From Oceanirhabdus sp. W0125-5 (GTDB taxonomy: Bacteria > Bacillota > Clostridia > Clostridiales > Clostridiaceae): a DNA stretch of 64,000 nt. Shown in pieces: positions 39,001 to 48,800 of the stretch. Under the pieces are notes generated by a model. The model had not been told where the DNA came from, made no database searches, and worked only from the letters and a program-made list of their open reading frames with translations. Numbering within the stretch: position 1 is the stretch's first letter; every line of letters starts with the position of its first letter. The DNA is taken from positions 4,002,001 through 4,066,000 of the forward strand of contig NZ_CP115913.1 in the NCBI RefSeq assembly GCF_027938815.1, given 5' to 3'. The position numbers and the translations under genes were made by a program.

Positions 39001-42000
39001 AGTTTCTTCTTTAAAAAGCTTTGAACAATATTGCAAGCTGAAATTAATAATCTCATCATTTTCTATGGCTGTTAAAGTCAGGTCAAATTTTGATACTTTT
39101 CTTTCATCCATGATTGGTTTTAATACAAGATTATCTAATTTCAAATTTTTACCATAGTCAATATTAGTCATGTTAAACATTACATCAAAAAGTGGATTTC
39201 TACTCATATCTCTTCTTACATTTAACTTTTCAATTAACTCTTCAAACTGATAACTTTGATTCTCATATGCTTTTAATGAATTCTCTTTCACTTCTTTTAA
39301 GAAGTCAATGTATGTTTTTTCTCCACTTGGAGTATTTCTTAATGCTAAAGTATTAACAAACATCCCCATAATATTTTGAAGGTCTGCATGAGGTCTTCCT
39401 CCAATTGGAGTTCCTACTACTATATCTTCTTGTCTACTATATTTTGATAATAATATATACATTCCAGACATTAGTACCATATGCATTGTGCTTCCGCTTT
39501 CTTTTGCAATCTTTCTTAAACCTTTTGTGATTTCTTCATCTACAAAAAAGCTTATATAATTTCCTTCAAAACTCTGAATTATTGGTCTTTCAAAATCACA
39601 AGGCATATTTAATACTGGTACTTCATCATCAAATCTATTAATCCAGTATTCTTCTTGTTTTTTCATTTCTTCTGATTTTAGGAATCTACTCTGCCATTCT
39701 GCAAAATCTTTATATTGAATTTTTAAGGGTTCTAGCACCACTCCATTATATAAGCTTACAAACTCCTTAATTAATATGCTTCTAGATATCCCATCTGAAA
39801 TTATATGATGCATATCTATCAATAAATAGTTCTTTTCATTGCTCTCTATAAGCTCAGCCCTAAATAATGGAGCTTTTTCTAATTCAAACGATCTTCTGAA
39901 ACTTTTTATGATACTTTCTAATTCTTCTTGATCTTCTCTTTTAATTAATATTTTAAATTCATATTCATTATCTATCTTCTGTACAATTTCACCATCAATA
40001 GTATCAAAATATGTTCTTAATGCTTCATGTCTTTCAACTAATTTTTTAAAGGTATTTTCAATTTTTTCCTTATCTATTTTTCCTTCTAACTCATATATAG
40101 CTGGCATATTATATGCTGTACTCTTTTTTTCAAACTGTTGAAGAGCGTATAATCTTTTTTGTGCTGATGATGCTTTATAATATTCTTTTTCTTCTACATT
40201 TTCTATTGAAGAATAGGAGTTTTTACTGCTGTTTTCTACATACTTACTTATTTCTTTTATGGTTGGACTCTTAAATAACTCTTTTAATGGTACTTCTACA
40301 TTTAATTCTTTATGGATTTTACTAATAACTACTGTTGCTTTTAAAGAATGTCCTCCTAAATCAAAGAAATTATCATTTATACCTACTTTTTTAAACCCTA
40401 ATACTTCCCTCCATATTTCAACCATTTTTTCTTCTATTTGATTTCGTGGAGCCTGATATTCATTTAAATTCACATCAAAGGTAGGTTCTGGAAGAGCTTT
40501 TCTATTGAGTTTTCCATTAGTTGTTATGGGCATTTTCTCTAAATATACATAATGGACTGGAACCATATATTCTGGTAAGCTTCCCTTTAGATAGTTTTTT
40601 AAAATTAACTGGCTTATTTCTTTTTCACTTACCACATAAGCACATAAATATTTTTCATTTTCTTTGTTCTCTTTTACTAAAACAACAGCTTCATTAACAT
40701 ACTCATGCTGTAATAGTCTATTTTCTATCTCTCCAAGTTCTATCCTGAATCCTCTTATTTTAACTTGATTGTCTATTCTACCTATAAATTCTATGCTTCC
40801 ATCTGATGACCATCTTGCTAAATCTCCTGTTTTGTACATTCTTTGTCCTTTTTCATATGGGTTTTCTACAAACTTTCGTGCTGTTAGATCTGGTCTATTT
40901 AAGTAACCTCTTGCTAACCCGTCTCCAGATATACACAATTCTCCTTGTACTCCAACAGGTACTATCTTATTATCATTATCCAAGATGTATATTGATGTAT
41001 TACATATTGGCTTTCCTATTGGTATATAATCAAGATTGTTCACATTTTGATAGTCAATTAAATACATAGTTGAATCAACACAACATTCTGTTGGACCATA
41101 TACATTGCTTATTTTAACTGTATTGTATTTTAAATTTGTGAAAATATTTTTTACAATCTTAGGACTTAATGTGTCTCCACCAATAACAAAGTGTTTAATA
41201 TGTAGATTACATTCTTTATTGATATAATTAGAGATCATGTTCATATGCATAGGCGTTCCATCTGATATTTCTATTTTATTGTCTATGTAATACTCTACAA
41301 TTTTTTGACCACTTGTCCTAACTTCCTCAGGAGCTATAAATAATGTATTTCCATTAAACAATGCTCCAAAGATTTGTTTAACAGAAGCATCGAAGTAATA
41401 TGGCGATAAAAGAGCTACTTTTAATCCACTATAATACATTGAATATATTCTTTCATTTAACGCTACAACCAAATTATTAACACTTCTATGTTCAATCATC
41501 ACGCCCTTAGGCTCTCCAGTCGAACCTGATGTATATATTACATAGGCTAAATCGTTATATTTATTTATTATACTTAAATTGCTATTATCTTCTATATATA
41601 TTTTTTCATTTAAAATATCAACTATATTTACAATATGTTTGAACTCATTGTTATAATTTTCTGTTGTTACTAATATATTAACTTCAGCATCCTTTAGCAT
41701 ATATTCAATACGACCCTTTGGTAAATTAGAGTCTAATGGTAAATATGCAGCTCCTGCTTTTAATATGCCCATTATTCCAACAATCATATCTAGGGATCTC
41801 TCAACTAAAATACCTACTATGCACCCCGAACCTATCCCCTTTTTTCTTAATACTCTACCTAATTGATTAGCTTTTTCATTTAACTCTCTATATGTTAACT
41901 GTTTTCCTTCAAATACTGCAGCTATATTATTTGGAGTATCTTCTACCTGTTCTTCAAATATTACTTGTATTGTCTTTTCCTTATTATAATCTAATTTTGT

Positions 42001-42786
42001 ATTATTAAATTCATAAAGAATCTGCTCCTTTTCTACTTCTGTTAACATCTCTATATCTTTAACTCTTTCATCAAGTTTATTTACAATTTGACTTATTATT
42101 TTAAAATAATTTTGTCCAAATAATTCTATTGTTTCTCTTTCAAATAATTTAGAATTATATATAAAAGATATATCTATTGCATCATTATCTTTTTTATCAA
42201 TACAAATTGTTATCTCATTCTTATTTGAGTTACATATATAATCAATATATTCACTGCTATGTAGTCTATTGGAAACAATACATATGGGCGTAATCTCCAT
42301 TACATGATCGCATATTTTTGAATTTCTTAAAATATTTTCAATACTGTAATACTGATTTTCATAAGCTTGTACTATGTTTTCCTGTAATCCTTTCATTAAA
42401 CTTTTAAGTTTTGTTTCCTTATTTAAACTACTCTTCAAAGGTAATACTTTATTTTTTATAATATCAATATCTTTCTTGTTAGCTATATATATTGGAATAC
42501 CTATTATCGTCTCTTCTTTACCTGTATACTTATATAACTCTATATTTAATCCAGCAGCAAAAATAATAAATTCTAATAAATCATTTTTTTTAGATATTAA
42601 TTTCAGTCTTTGATTTAATGTATTATCAATGGAAAAAGAGACTATATTCTTGATGTATTCATCTGCAGAAAAAAAGTCATATTTCAACCCATTTTTATTA
42701 TCATTATCAAAGTCAATAGATTCCCAGTATTGCCTTGATTCAAGTACTTTTTCATTCATATTCGTTGATTTTCTGTCTTGTTTCAT
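30091..42786 (-). CDS. Nonribosomal peptide synthetase, subunit 2 (modules 6-9 plus thioesterase)
   Basis: 4231 residues. Order: half a condensation domain (about 1-260, no HHxxxDG), A6 (core FDASVKQ near 463), T6 (~810), C7 (HHIISDG ~993), A7 (~1507), T7 (~1850), C8 (~2034), A8 (~2542), T8 (~2884), C9 (~3069), A9 (~3580), T9 (GGNSI ~3917), thioesterase (~3985-4231). Pocket codes read by hand: A6 DAKDVGVVDK (near Glu DAKDLGVVDK), A7 DLTKIGHIGK (near Asp DLTKVGHIGK), A8 DSELTAEVCK (nearest Tyr-type DGTLTAEVAK), A9 DILQLGVIWK (near Gly DILQLGLIWK). All four T domains have the Ser for phosphopantetheine. No epimerase domain. The thioesterase motif is GFCIG, Cys4055 in place of Ser, with a candidate His4208. 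Start has GGAGGG upstream; it follows subunit 1 after 101 bases. Confidence 0.96.
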   Translation of the reverse strand: MKQDRKSTNMNEKVLESRQYWESIDFDNDNKNGLKYDFFSADEYIKNIVSFSIDNTLNQRLKLISKKNDLLEFIIFAAGLNIELYKYTGKEETIIGIPIYIANKKDIDIIKNKVLPLKSSLNKETKLKSLMKGLQENIVQAYENQYYSIENILRNSKICDHVMEITPICIVSNRLHSSEYIDYICNSNKNEITICIDKKDNDAIDISFIYNSKLFERETIELFGQNYFKIISQIVNKLDERVKDIEMLTEVEKEQILYEFNNTKLDYNKEKTIQVIFEEQVEDTPNNIAAVFEGKQLTYRELNEKANQLGRVLRKKGIGSGCIVGILVERSLDMIVGIMGILKAGAAYLPLDSNLPKGRIEYMLKDAEVNILVTTENYNNEFKHIVNIVDILNEKIYIEDNSNLSIINKYNDLAYVIYTSGSTGEPKGVMIEHRSVNNLVVALNERIYSMYYSGLKVALLSPYYFDASVKQIFGALFNGNTLFIAPEEVRTSGQKIVEYYIDNKIEISDGTPMHMNMISNYINKECNLHIKHFVIGGDTLSPKIVKNIFTNLKYNTVKISNVYGPTECCVDSTMYLIDYQNVNNLDYIPIGKPICNTSIYILDNDNKIVPVGVQGELCISGDGLARGYLNRPDLTARKFVENPYEKGQRMYKTGDLARWSSDGSIEFIGRIDNQVKIRGFRIELGEIENRLLQHEYVNEAVVLVKENKENEKYLCAYVVSEKEISQLILKNYLKGSLPEYMVPVHYVYLEKMPITTNGKLNRKALPEPTFDVNLNEYQAPRNQIEEKMVEIWREVLGFKKVGINDNFFDLGGHSLKATVVISKIHKELNVEVPLKELFKSPTIKEISKYVENSSKNSYSSIENVEEKEYYKASSAQKRLYALQQFEKKSTAYNMPAIYELEGKIDKEKIENTFKKLVERHEALRTYFDTIDGEIVQKIDNEYEFKILIKREDQEELESIIKSFRRSFELEKAPLFRAELIESNEKNYLLIDMHHIISDGISRSILIKEFVSLYNGVVLEPLKIQYKDFAEWQSRFLKSEEMKKQEEYWINRFDDEVPVLNMPCDFERPIIQSFEGNYISFFVDEEITKGLRKIAKESGSTMHMVLMSGMYILLSKYSRQEDIVVGTPIGGRPHADLQNIMGMFVNTLALRNTPSGEKTYIDFLKEVKENSLKAYENQSYQFEELIEKLNVRRDMSRNPLFDVMFNMTNIDYGKNLKLDNLVLKPIMDERKVSKFDLTLTAIENDEIINFSLQYCSKLFKEETIQRMGEHYKEILNSICKNSNSKLSDIEVITEKEKSQILNKFNDTNTDYPKEKTIIELFEDQVLKTPDNIAASFEDKQITYKELNEKANQLARVLRDNGAKVNSTIALMTEQSIEIIIGIMGILKSGAAYVPIDPKFPKDRIEYMLRDAEVDLLVTSNKHVKGLAFNGHIIDVKNENIFRGDNSNLNVINKHNDLAYVIYTSGTTGKAKGVMIKHSNLVNYCTSIIKKASLTIKDETALLSSYAFDLGYTALYTALVTGIKLNILSEENYRDPVKLIEYLKKDITYIKITPSMFNMIVNCKDTKKLFDDSCKLRLIILGGESIHIKDIEKFMLLSDRNKIQFMNHYGPTESTIGCIATMIDAKRLNDFKNIIGKPLNNIKAYVLDKDNNLSAVGIPGELCIAGEGLGKGYLNRSNLTQQKFIKNPFLSNQLMYKTGDLARWSSEGNIEFLGRIDNQVKIRGFRIELGEIENRLLHHEYVDEAVVQVKDKGENDKYLCAYVVSDKELSELNLKNYLKDGLPEYMIPSYYVLLEKIPLTSNGKLNSKALPEPNYDVSLNEYEAPRNKIEEKIGEIWSEVLGINKIGINDNFFDLGGHSLKATVVIGKIHKELDAELPLKELFKSPTIKEIGEYIANGRKNFYSTIEKAEGKEYYEVSSVQKRLYTLQQLEKESTAYNMPVVYELEGKIDKEKIENTFKKLIERHEALRTCFETIDGEIVQKINSECEFNLLIRKEDEIEDAIANFRKIFNLEDAPLFRAEIIESKGKNYLLIDMHHIISDGISRSILIKEFVSLYNGSDLKPLRIQYKDFAEWQNKFLKSQEIKKQEEYWTKRFNDEIPVLDMPYDYERPLIQNFEGDNISFLVDEEITRGLRKIAKESGSTMHMVLMSAFTILLSKYSRQEDIIVGTPVGGRPHADIQNIMGMFVNTLALRNYPSGEKTYSEFLKEVKENSLNAYENQSYQFEELIEKVNVRRNLSRNPLFDVMFNMTNIDYGKDLELDGLVLKQFITGQNISKVDLTLKAMEDYDTVRLDFEYCTKLFKEDTIRRMGKHYIKILKSICKNCDIKLSEVEIITEKEKNQILYDFNNTKIDYPRDKKIQELFEEQVEKTPENIAVIFKDTKFTYRELNEKANQLARVIGKNGVQAENIIGIMVERSIEMIVSILGVLKSGGAYLPIDPASPIERIEYMLKDSDCKLLLTKKQFSKSIDFEGDVLHVSDNEIYKGDTSNLTINNNCKNLAYIIYTSGTTGNPKGVLIEHKNIRNTLLWRKEYYKFDSNDAILQIPSFSFDSSVEDIMTPLISGSKLVLVNEEKRLDIEYLKRTIIRNNVSNFLITPAFYSTLLEECLNEVTSLRKITVAGESIHEDVVSKHFKTLSNTKLYNEYGPTENSVCSTIHEFNECSNKVLIGKPISNTKVLILDSKNKIVPIGIPGELCVSGEGVARGYLNRPELTNKKFIENPFEQGERMYKTGDLARWLPDGNIEFIGRVDNQVKIRGYRIELGEIENRLLSHKNINQAVVLARGTDNNEKYLCAYVNCKEEIDNSLLRDYLKESLPEYMVPSYFIQIDELPLTVNGKINTKALPKPDINERMITKYIAPTNEIEEKLVELWCQILGVDKIGINDNFFDLGGHSLKAIVLINKIHKELNVQIPLKELFKNSTIKEISEYIENSSENLYKTIEKAVEKEYYETSSAQKRLYTLQQFEKDSTAYNMPVMFELEGKIDKERIDNAFKKLVARHEALRTYFHSSEGEIIQKIDAEYEFKLKNRSVDIKEPENIIKSFLKAFELEKAPLFRAEIVESLGKHYLLIDMHHIISDGMSMSLLIKEFVSLYNGINLKPLRIQYKDFSEWQNKFLKSDEMKKQEEYWINRFKDEVPVLNMPYDYERPIMKSFEGDSIRFQIDEETTKGLKKIAKESGSTMHMVLLSTMYVLFSKYSSQEDIVIGTPIGGRTHADLQNIIGMFVNTLALRNKPSRKKTYINFLKEVKENSLKAYENQSYQFEQLIDKLQVRRDTSRNPLFDVMFNMTNISYGKKLDLDGLLLKPQNVKSKISKFDITINAVVEEKTVRFTFEYCTKLFKEESIRRMSKHFIEILKSICKNPQAKLSEIQMLTNKEKKEILYNFNDTRSVYPKDKTIHELFEDNVEKTPNNIALVFKDKKLTYSELNEKSNQLARLLRSKGVQANSIVGIMVERSVEMIIGIMGILKAGAAYLPIDPKHPKERIEYTINDAKVEILVTTNEFAEVLKFEGTIIDITDGGIFKGNRNNLEKISKNNDLAYVIYTSGSTGKPKGVMIEHRQVNNFAHGISKEINLTEYKSILCITTISFDIFGLETLVPLTQGLKVVVASEEQHNDGDNLSNIIEQNNVEIMQSTPSRLKLLLASSKFQKTLKGMKVILVGGEELPINLLNDLKAYENLKAYNVYGPTETTIWSTVKLLKNQQKITIGKPISNTDIYIVDGNNEIVPVGVHGELCIAGDGVARGYLNRPELTSEKFVNNPYRLEEIMYKTGDLARWLPDGEIEFLGRIDNQVKIRGFRIELGEIENRLTSHDNIKEAVVLARSNKNEEKYLCAYLVCNNSFDAVELRNYLKQDLPEYMIPAHFIKMDEIPLNSNGKVDKKALCNVKITNYSKKSILPRSLHENVIAEIWKGVLGLNEIYVHDDFFELGGNSINIIQVANEIKNRLEIEITPANLMVHKTIADLSEFIIQRGVNGERSNHIFKINNSTSNKKIFIVHGGDGDIFYYRHLAKLLEENYSVYGIQPKGLNGSEPLPESYYEMTTDYIREIREIQNEGPYIIAGFCIGTYLAYDIVSILEMQGEEVSALIEIDQEAFVEKKIHIIIDILRGVLNTVDFWRRITNKDKNYTIKRFTDLIGKKHRISKERQMDIISDRKKILKFFCEELMPKCRYCYLAKRVKTPTLVVKASKTEHHLFNKESWSKMTGEVLEYQEIQGNHSTILLPPYVDKLGETILEFLDKK
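34635..35630 (-). repeat. Near-identical A-domain block, module 8 copy
   Basis: About 1.0 kb of the A8 coding region that aligns without gaps, at a constant offset of 19589, to A2 at 54224-55219. Similarity falls off outside, within the A-domain ends, pointing to recombination between modules. Confidence 0.75.
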
Positions 42787-42821
42787 ATTAACCCTCCATC
42801 ATCTCCACCTTGTATTTCTTA

Positions 42822-42863
42822 TTTGTTAGAGTTAAATCAACATAATGATTTAACTCTAACAAA
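42822..42863 (-). other. Intercistronic hairpin between the two NRPS genes
   Basis: A perfect 18-base stem (arm TTTGTTAGAGTTAAATCA) with a 6-base loop. The bases after it on the minus strand (TAAGAAATACAAGG) have no T-run, so it is not a typical terminator. It may protect or divide the long mRNA and set the ratio of the subunits. Confidence 0.6.
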
Positions 42864-42887
42864 GATAATTGATTTAGCTAAATAATG

Positions 42888-45800
42888 TTAAAAATCAAAT
42901 CCTACACTTCTTAAATCACTTAACTTTTCTTCTACTTCAATAATATAATCTTCCTCTTCATTACTTAAAATATTGATTTTATCAATCTCAATATCACTAT
43001 TTTTTGATATAGTCTCAATAATTAACTTAATGTCTCTTATAGCTCTATTAATAGTTTCCTCTTTGAATAACTTTGTGCAATATTCTAAGTTAAGTTCTAA
43101 AGTTTTTTTATTATCTACTGCTCTTAAAATCATATCAACTTTTGAGACTTTTCTTTCAGTATTAAGTGGTTTTAATCTAAGACCTTTTAATTCTGAATTA
43201 GTATCATAATCTATATTTATCATATTAAACATTACATCAAACAATGGGTTTCTACTTGTATCTCTTCTTACTTGAAGCTTTTGAATTAACTCTTCAAATT
43301 GATAACTTTGATTTTCATATGCCTTTATTGAGTTCTCTTTTACTTCTCTTAAAAATTCTACATAAGTTTTTTCTCTACTCGGCTTATTTCTCATAGGGAG
43401 TGTATTTACAAACATTCCCATTACCCTTTGAAGATCTGCATGAGATCTGCCTGCTATGGGCACTCCCACTATAATATCTTCTTGACCACTATATTTTGAT
43501 AATAAAATGTTAAATACTGATAATAAAATCATGTGCATTGTGCTTCCACTCTCTTTTGCAATTATTCGTAACTCATTGCTGATTTTTTCATCTATTTTAA
43601 AACTAACATTATCCCCTTCAAAACTCTGCATTTTTGGTCTTTCATAATCATAAGGCATATTTAATACTGGTATTTCATCATTGAATCTATTAATCCAATA
43701 ATCTTCTTGTTTTTTGATTTCATCTGATTTTAAGAATTTATTCTGCCACTCTGCAAAATCTTTATATTGAATTCTTAATGGTTCTAATTCCACTCCATTA
43801 TATAAAATGATAAACTCATTAATTAAAATACTCATTGATACTCCATCTGAAATTATATGATGCATATCTATCAACAAATAGTTCTTTTCCTTACTTTCAA
43901 TGATCTCAGCTCTAAATAATGGTGCATTTTCTAAGTTAAAAGCTCTTATGAAGTTCGTAACAAGATTTATTGATTCTTTCTCATCTGTTTTTCTAAATAA
44001 CATCTTAAATTCATATTCACTATCTATCTTTTGTATTATTTCACCTTCTCTGGCTTGAAAGTATGTTTTCAAGGCATCATGTCTTTCTACTAGTTTCTTA
44101 AAGGTGTTTTCTATTCTCTCTTTGTCTATTTCTCCATCTAGTTCATAAACGACCGGCATGTTATATGCTGTACTTTCTTTTTCAAACATTTGAAGAGTAT
44201 ATAATCTTTTCTGTGCTGATGATGTTTCATAGTAATCTTTTTCTTCTGCTTTTTCTATTGTCTTATATAGATTTTCACTACTATTTTCAATGTATTTACT
44301 TATTTCTTTTATTGTGGGACTCTTAAATAACTCTTTCAATTGCAATTCTACATTTAATTCTTTATGGATTTTACTCATAAGAACTGTAGCTTTTAATGAA
44401 TGTCCTCCTATATCAAAGAAATTATTATTTATTCCTATTTTCTCTAAGCCTAATACTTCGCACCAAATCTCTACTAACTTTTCTTCAATTTCATTTCTGG
44501 GTGCTTCATACGTAGCTGTACTAATTTGATTTAAGTTCGGTTCTGGCAAAGCATTTCTATTAATCTTACCATTAGAAGTTAATGGCATCTTCTCTAGATA
44601 CACAAAATAGGATGGCACCATATAATCTGGAAGATTAACTTTTAAATAATCTCTTAATGTTGAATTATTAATTCCTTCTTCACTTACCACGTAAGCACAC
44701 AAGTACTTTTCATTGTTTTTATCATCTTTTGCCAATACAACTGCTTCGTTAATTTTTTTATGCTTGAGTAGTTTGATTTCTATCTCTCCAAGTTCAATCC
44801 TAAATCCTCTTATTTTAACCTGGTTATCAATTCTTCCTAAGAATTCAATGCTTCCATCAGGTAACCATCTTCCCAAATCGCCTGTTTTATACATTCTCCT
44901 ACCTGGTTCAAATGGATTTTCTATAAACTTTTCTTTAGTTAAATCAGTTCTGTTAAGGTATCCTCTAGCTATACCTCTACCTGAAATACATATTTCTCCT
45001 TGAGTTCCTATTGGTTGTAATTGACCATGAGTATTTGTAATATAAACTTGTGTGTTATCAATAGGCTTACCAATTAATACCTTTTCTTCTACTGAACATT
45101 TTGTTGTTATTGCATCGATAGATGTTTCGGTTGGTCCATAATGATTATATAAATTATACCCTTTAGCCATAATCTCATTTTTGATAAATGGCTCTAAATT
45201 GTCTCCTCCAAGTATAATTGTTTCTAAAGAATTTAATCTTGTTTCATTAAATAATACCTCTTTTGCCATTCTCGGAATACAATTTATGATATTTATATCA
45301 TTACATTCTACAGTTTTTCTAAATACTTTTTTATCTAAAATATCTTTCTTTCTAGGTATAAATAACTTTGCACCTGAAATTAACGCTCCCATAATCTGTT
45401 CAACACTTGGATCAAAAGTAAAATCAGTCATATTCAAGATGTTTTTTTGATAATTAATGTTATATTTGTTAATAAACCACAATATAGTATTTATTACATT
45501 TCTATGTTCTATCATTACACCTTTAGGTTTACCTGTACTTCCAGAAGTATAGATTACATAAGCTAGATTAGTCTCATCATTTATAAGAGTTAAATTATCC
45601 TTTACTCCGATGTATGATTTATCATCATCTAAAAGAATTGTTTCAACTCCAGCTTCAACCTTGCTTTCAAAATTTACTTGAGTTAATAATATAACTGCAT
45701 TACTATCTTCAAGCATATATTCTATTCTATCTTTTGGATAATTAGGATCTATAGGTAAATAAGCACCTCCAGCCTTTAATGTTCCAATCATTCCAATTAT

Positions 45801-48800
45801 CATCTCTATTGATCTTTCAGCCATAATTCCAACGATACATTCAGAACTTATTCCCTTATTTCTTAAGAGTCTAGCAATTATATTTGACTTTTCATTTAAC
45901 TCTTTGTATGTTAGTTGTTTATCTTCGTATACCACCGCGATATTATCTGGTGTTTTCTCAACTTGTTCTTCAAATAACTCCTGTAATGTTTTTCCTTTAG
46001 GGTAATCAGTTTTTGTGTTATTAAAATCATATACTATTTGATTCTTTTCATCATAAGTCAAAATTTCAATTTCTGAAAGCTTAATATCAGAATTGTTACA
46101 TATGCTATTTAGTATCTCTACATAGTGGCTTGCCATTCTTTCTATGGTTTCTTTCTTAAACAACTTTGTACAATATTCTAAGTTAAGCTTTATTATATTA
46201 TCATCATCTACTGCTGTTAATGTTAAATCAAATTTTGATATCTTACTTTCAGTAATATACTGTTTTATTTCAAGTCCATCTAGCACTGAATCTGTTCCAT
46301 AATCAATATTAGTCATGTTAAACATCACATCAAATAATGGATTTCTACTTGTATCTCTTTTTATTTGAAGCTTTTCAATCAACTCTTCAAACTGATAACT
46401 TTGATTGTCATATGCCTTTAATGAATTTTCTCTTACTTCTTTCAAAAAATCAGTGTATGTCTTTTCTCCATTAGGAGCATTCCTTAATGCTAATGTGTTT
46501 ACAAATACTCCTATAATATTTTGAAGATCTGCATGTGGTCTACCAGCAATTGGCGTCCCCACTATAATGTCTTCCTGTCCGCTGTATTTTGCTAAAAGTA
46601 TATACACCGCAGAAAGTAAAACCATATGCATTGTACTTTCGCTTTCTTTTGCCACTTTTCTTAAGTGTTCAGATACTTCTTTATGGAGTGTGAAACCAAA
46701 ATTATCGCCTTCAAAACTTTGCATCATTGGTCTTTCATAATCAGTTGGCAAATTCAGTACAGGTATTTCATCACTAAATCTATCTAACCAATATTCCTCT
46801 TGCTTTTTAATTTCATCTGATCTTAAGAATTTATTCTGCCATTCAGTAAACTCTTTGTATTGAATTCTTAATGGTTCAAGCTCCTCACCATTATATAATG
46901 CTGTAAATTCTTTTATTAATATACTCATTGATACACCATCCGATATTATATGATGCATGTCTATTAATAAATAAGTCTTTTCATTGTTTTGAATAACTTC
47001 AACTCTAAATAATGGTGCTTTATTGATATCAAATGTTCTTATGAAATTCTTCATAATACTTTCCTCATCTGAAGTTACACTACTAACTAATAAATTAAAT
47101 TCAAACTTATTATCTATCTTTTGTACAATTTCACCATCAACTGAATAGAAACATGTTCTCAATGCCTCATGTCTTTCAACTAATCTTTTGAAAGCCTTTT
47201 CGATTTTTACTTTATCAACATTTCCTAGTAACTGATAAACTGCTGGCATGTTATAAACTATACTATCTTTTTCAAATTGCTGAAGAGTATATAATCTCTT
47301 TTGTGCTGAGGAAGCTTCATAATATTCTTGCTCATCTACTATACCAATTGCAACGTATGGACTTTCACAAGAATTAGCAATATAAATACTTAATTCTTTT
47401 ATAGTTGGACTCTTAAATATCTCTTTTAATGGTACCTCAATAAATAATTCTTTATGAATCTTACTCATAAGCACAGCGGCATTCAAAGAGTGTCCACCTA
47501 AATCAAAGAAGTTATCATTTATTCCTACTCTATCTACCCCCAAAACTTCACACCAAATTTCAACTAATTTTTCATCTATTTCATTTCGTGGTGCTTCATA
47601 TTTTGAAACAATTAGCTTGCTTATATTTGGTTCTGGTAAAGCTTTTTTGTTGATTTTCCCATTAGCAGTAAGAGGAATTTTTTCTATTTGCACAAAGTAT
47701 GCTGGTATCATGTATTCCGGTAAACTCTCTTTTAAATGATTTCTTAATTCGGAACTATCTATCTCTTTATCCATTACAACATATGCACATAAATATTTTT
47801 CTTTCTTATCACTAACTCTAGCTATTACTATTGCTTTTTCAACATTGATTTGATTTAAGAGTCTATTTTCTATCTCACTAAGTTCTATTCTAAATCCTCT
47901 TATTTTAACCTGATTATCAATTCTACCCATAAATTCTATATTACCATCAGGTAACCATCTTGCTAAATCTCCTGTTTTGTACATTCTTTCTCCATGGTCA
48001 AATGGGTTATTAACAAATTTTTCTAATGTTAATTCTGGTCTATTTAAATAACCTCTTGCTAACCCATCTCCACTAATGCATATTTCTCCTGGTACTCCTA
48101 TTGGCATAAGTTTATCATTATTAACAATGTATATCTTATTATTTTGTAATGGTCTTCCTATTGGTATGCTGTTATATTTTACATCTTTAGCTATTGAGTA
48201 CTTAGATGCGTATATAGTATCTTCTGTTGGTCCGTAAATATTTTCTAATTTGATATTATTGAACTTGTTAAAGAAATTATTTGCGATAATTCCCTTAAGT
48301 TCTTCACCAGCAGAAAATACATATTTCAGACTCTTAATTTTATCAATATCCTCTTCATTTATTTCATTAAACATACTCAGCATTGCAGGTACAAAGTTAA
48401 TATGGGTTACCTTATATTTGTTTATGGCATTATTAATTGAGTTAATATTGTTCTCCTCATTTTCTTTGAGAATTGCCAATGTACCATTCCCAACAAACCA
48501 GCCAAATAACTCAGTAACTGAAACATCAAAAGTATACTTAGTTTTTAATAAGTAAACATCAGTATCTTTTAATGGATAATTTTTTTCCATAAACATTAAC
48601 GTATTAACTGCACTTCTATGTTCAATTAATACACCTTTTGGATTTCCAGTAGAACCTGATGTATATATGACATAAGCTAAGTCACTGCTTTTATTTGTTG
48701 TAGTTAAATTACTACAATCTCCTTCAAAATTATTTTCATCTGTTAAATCAATTAATTGTCCTTTGAAATCAATCATTCCAGCATATTTGCTTGTAGTAAC

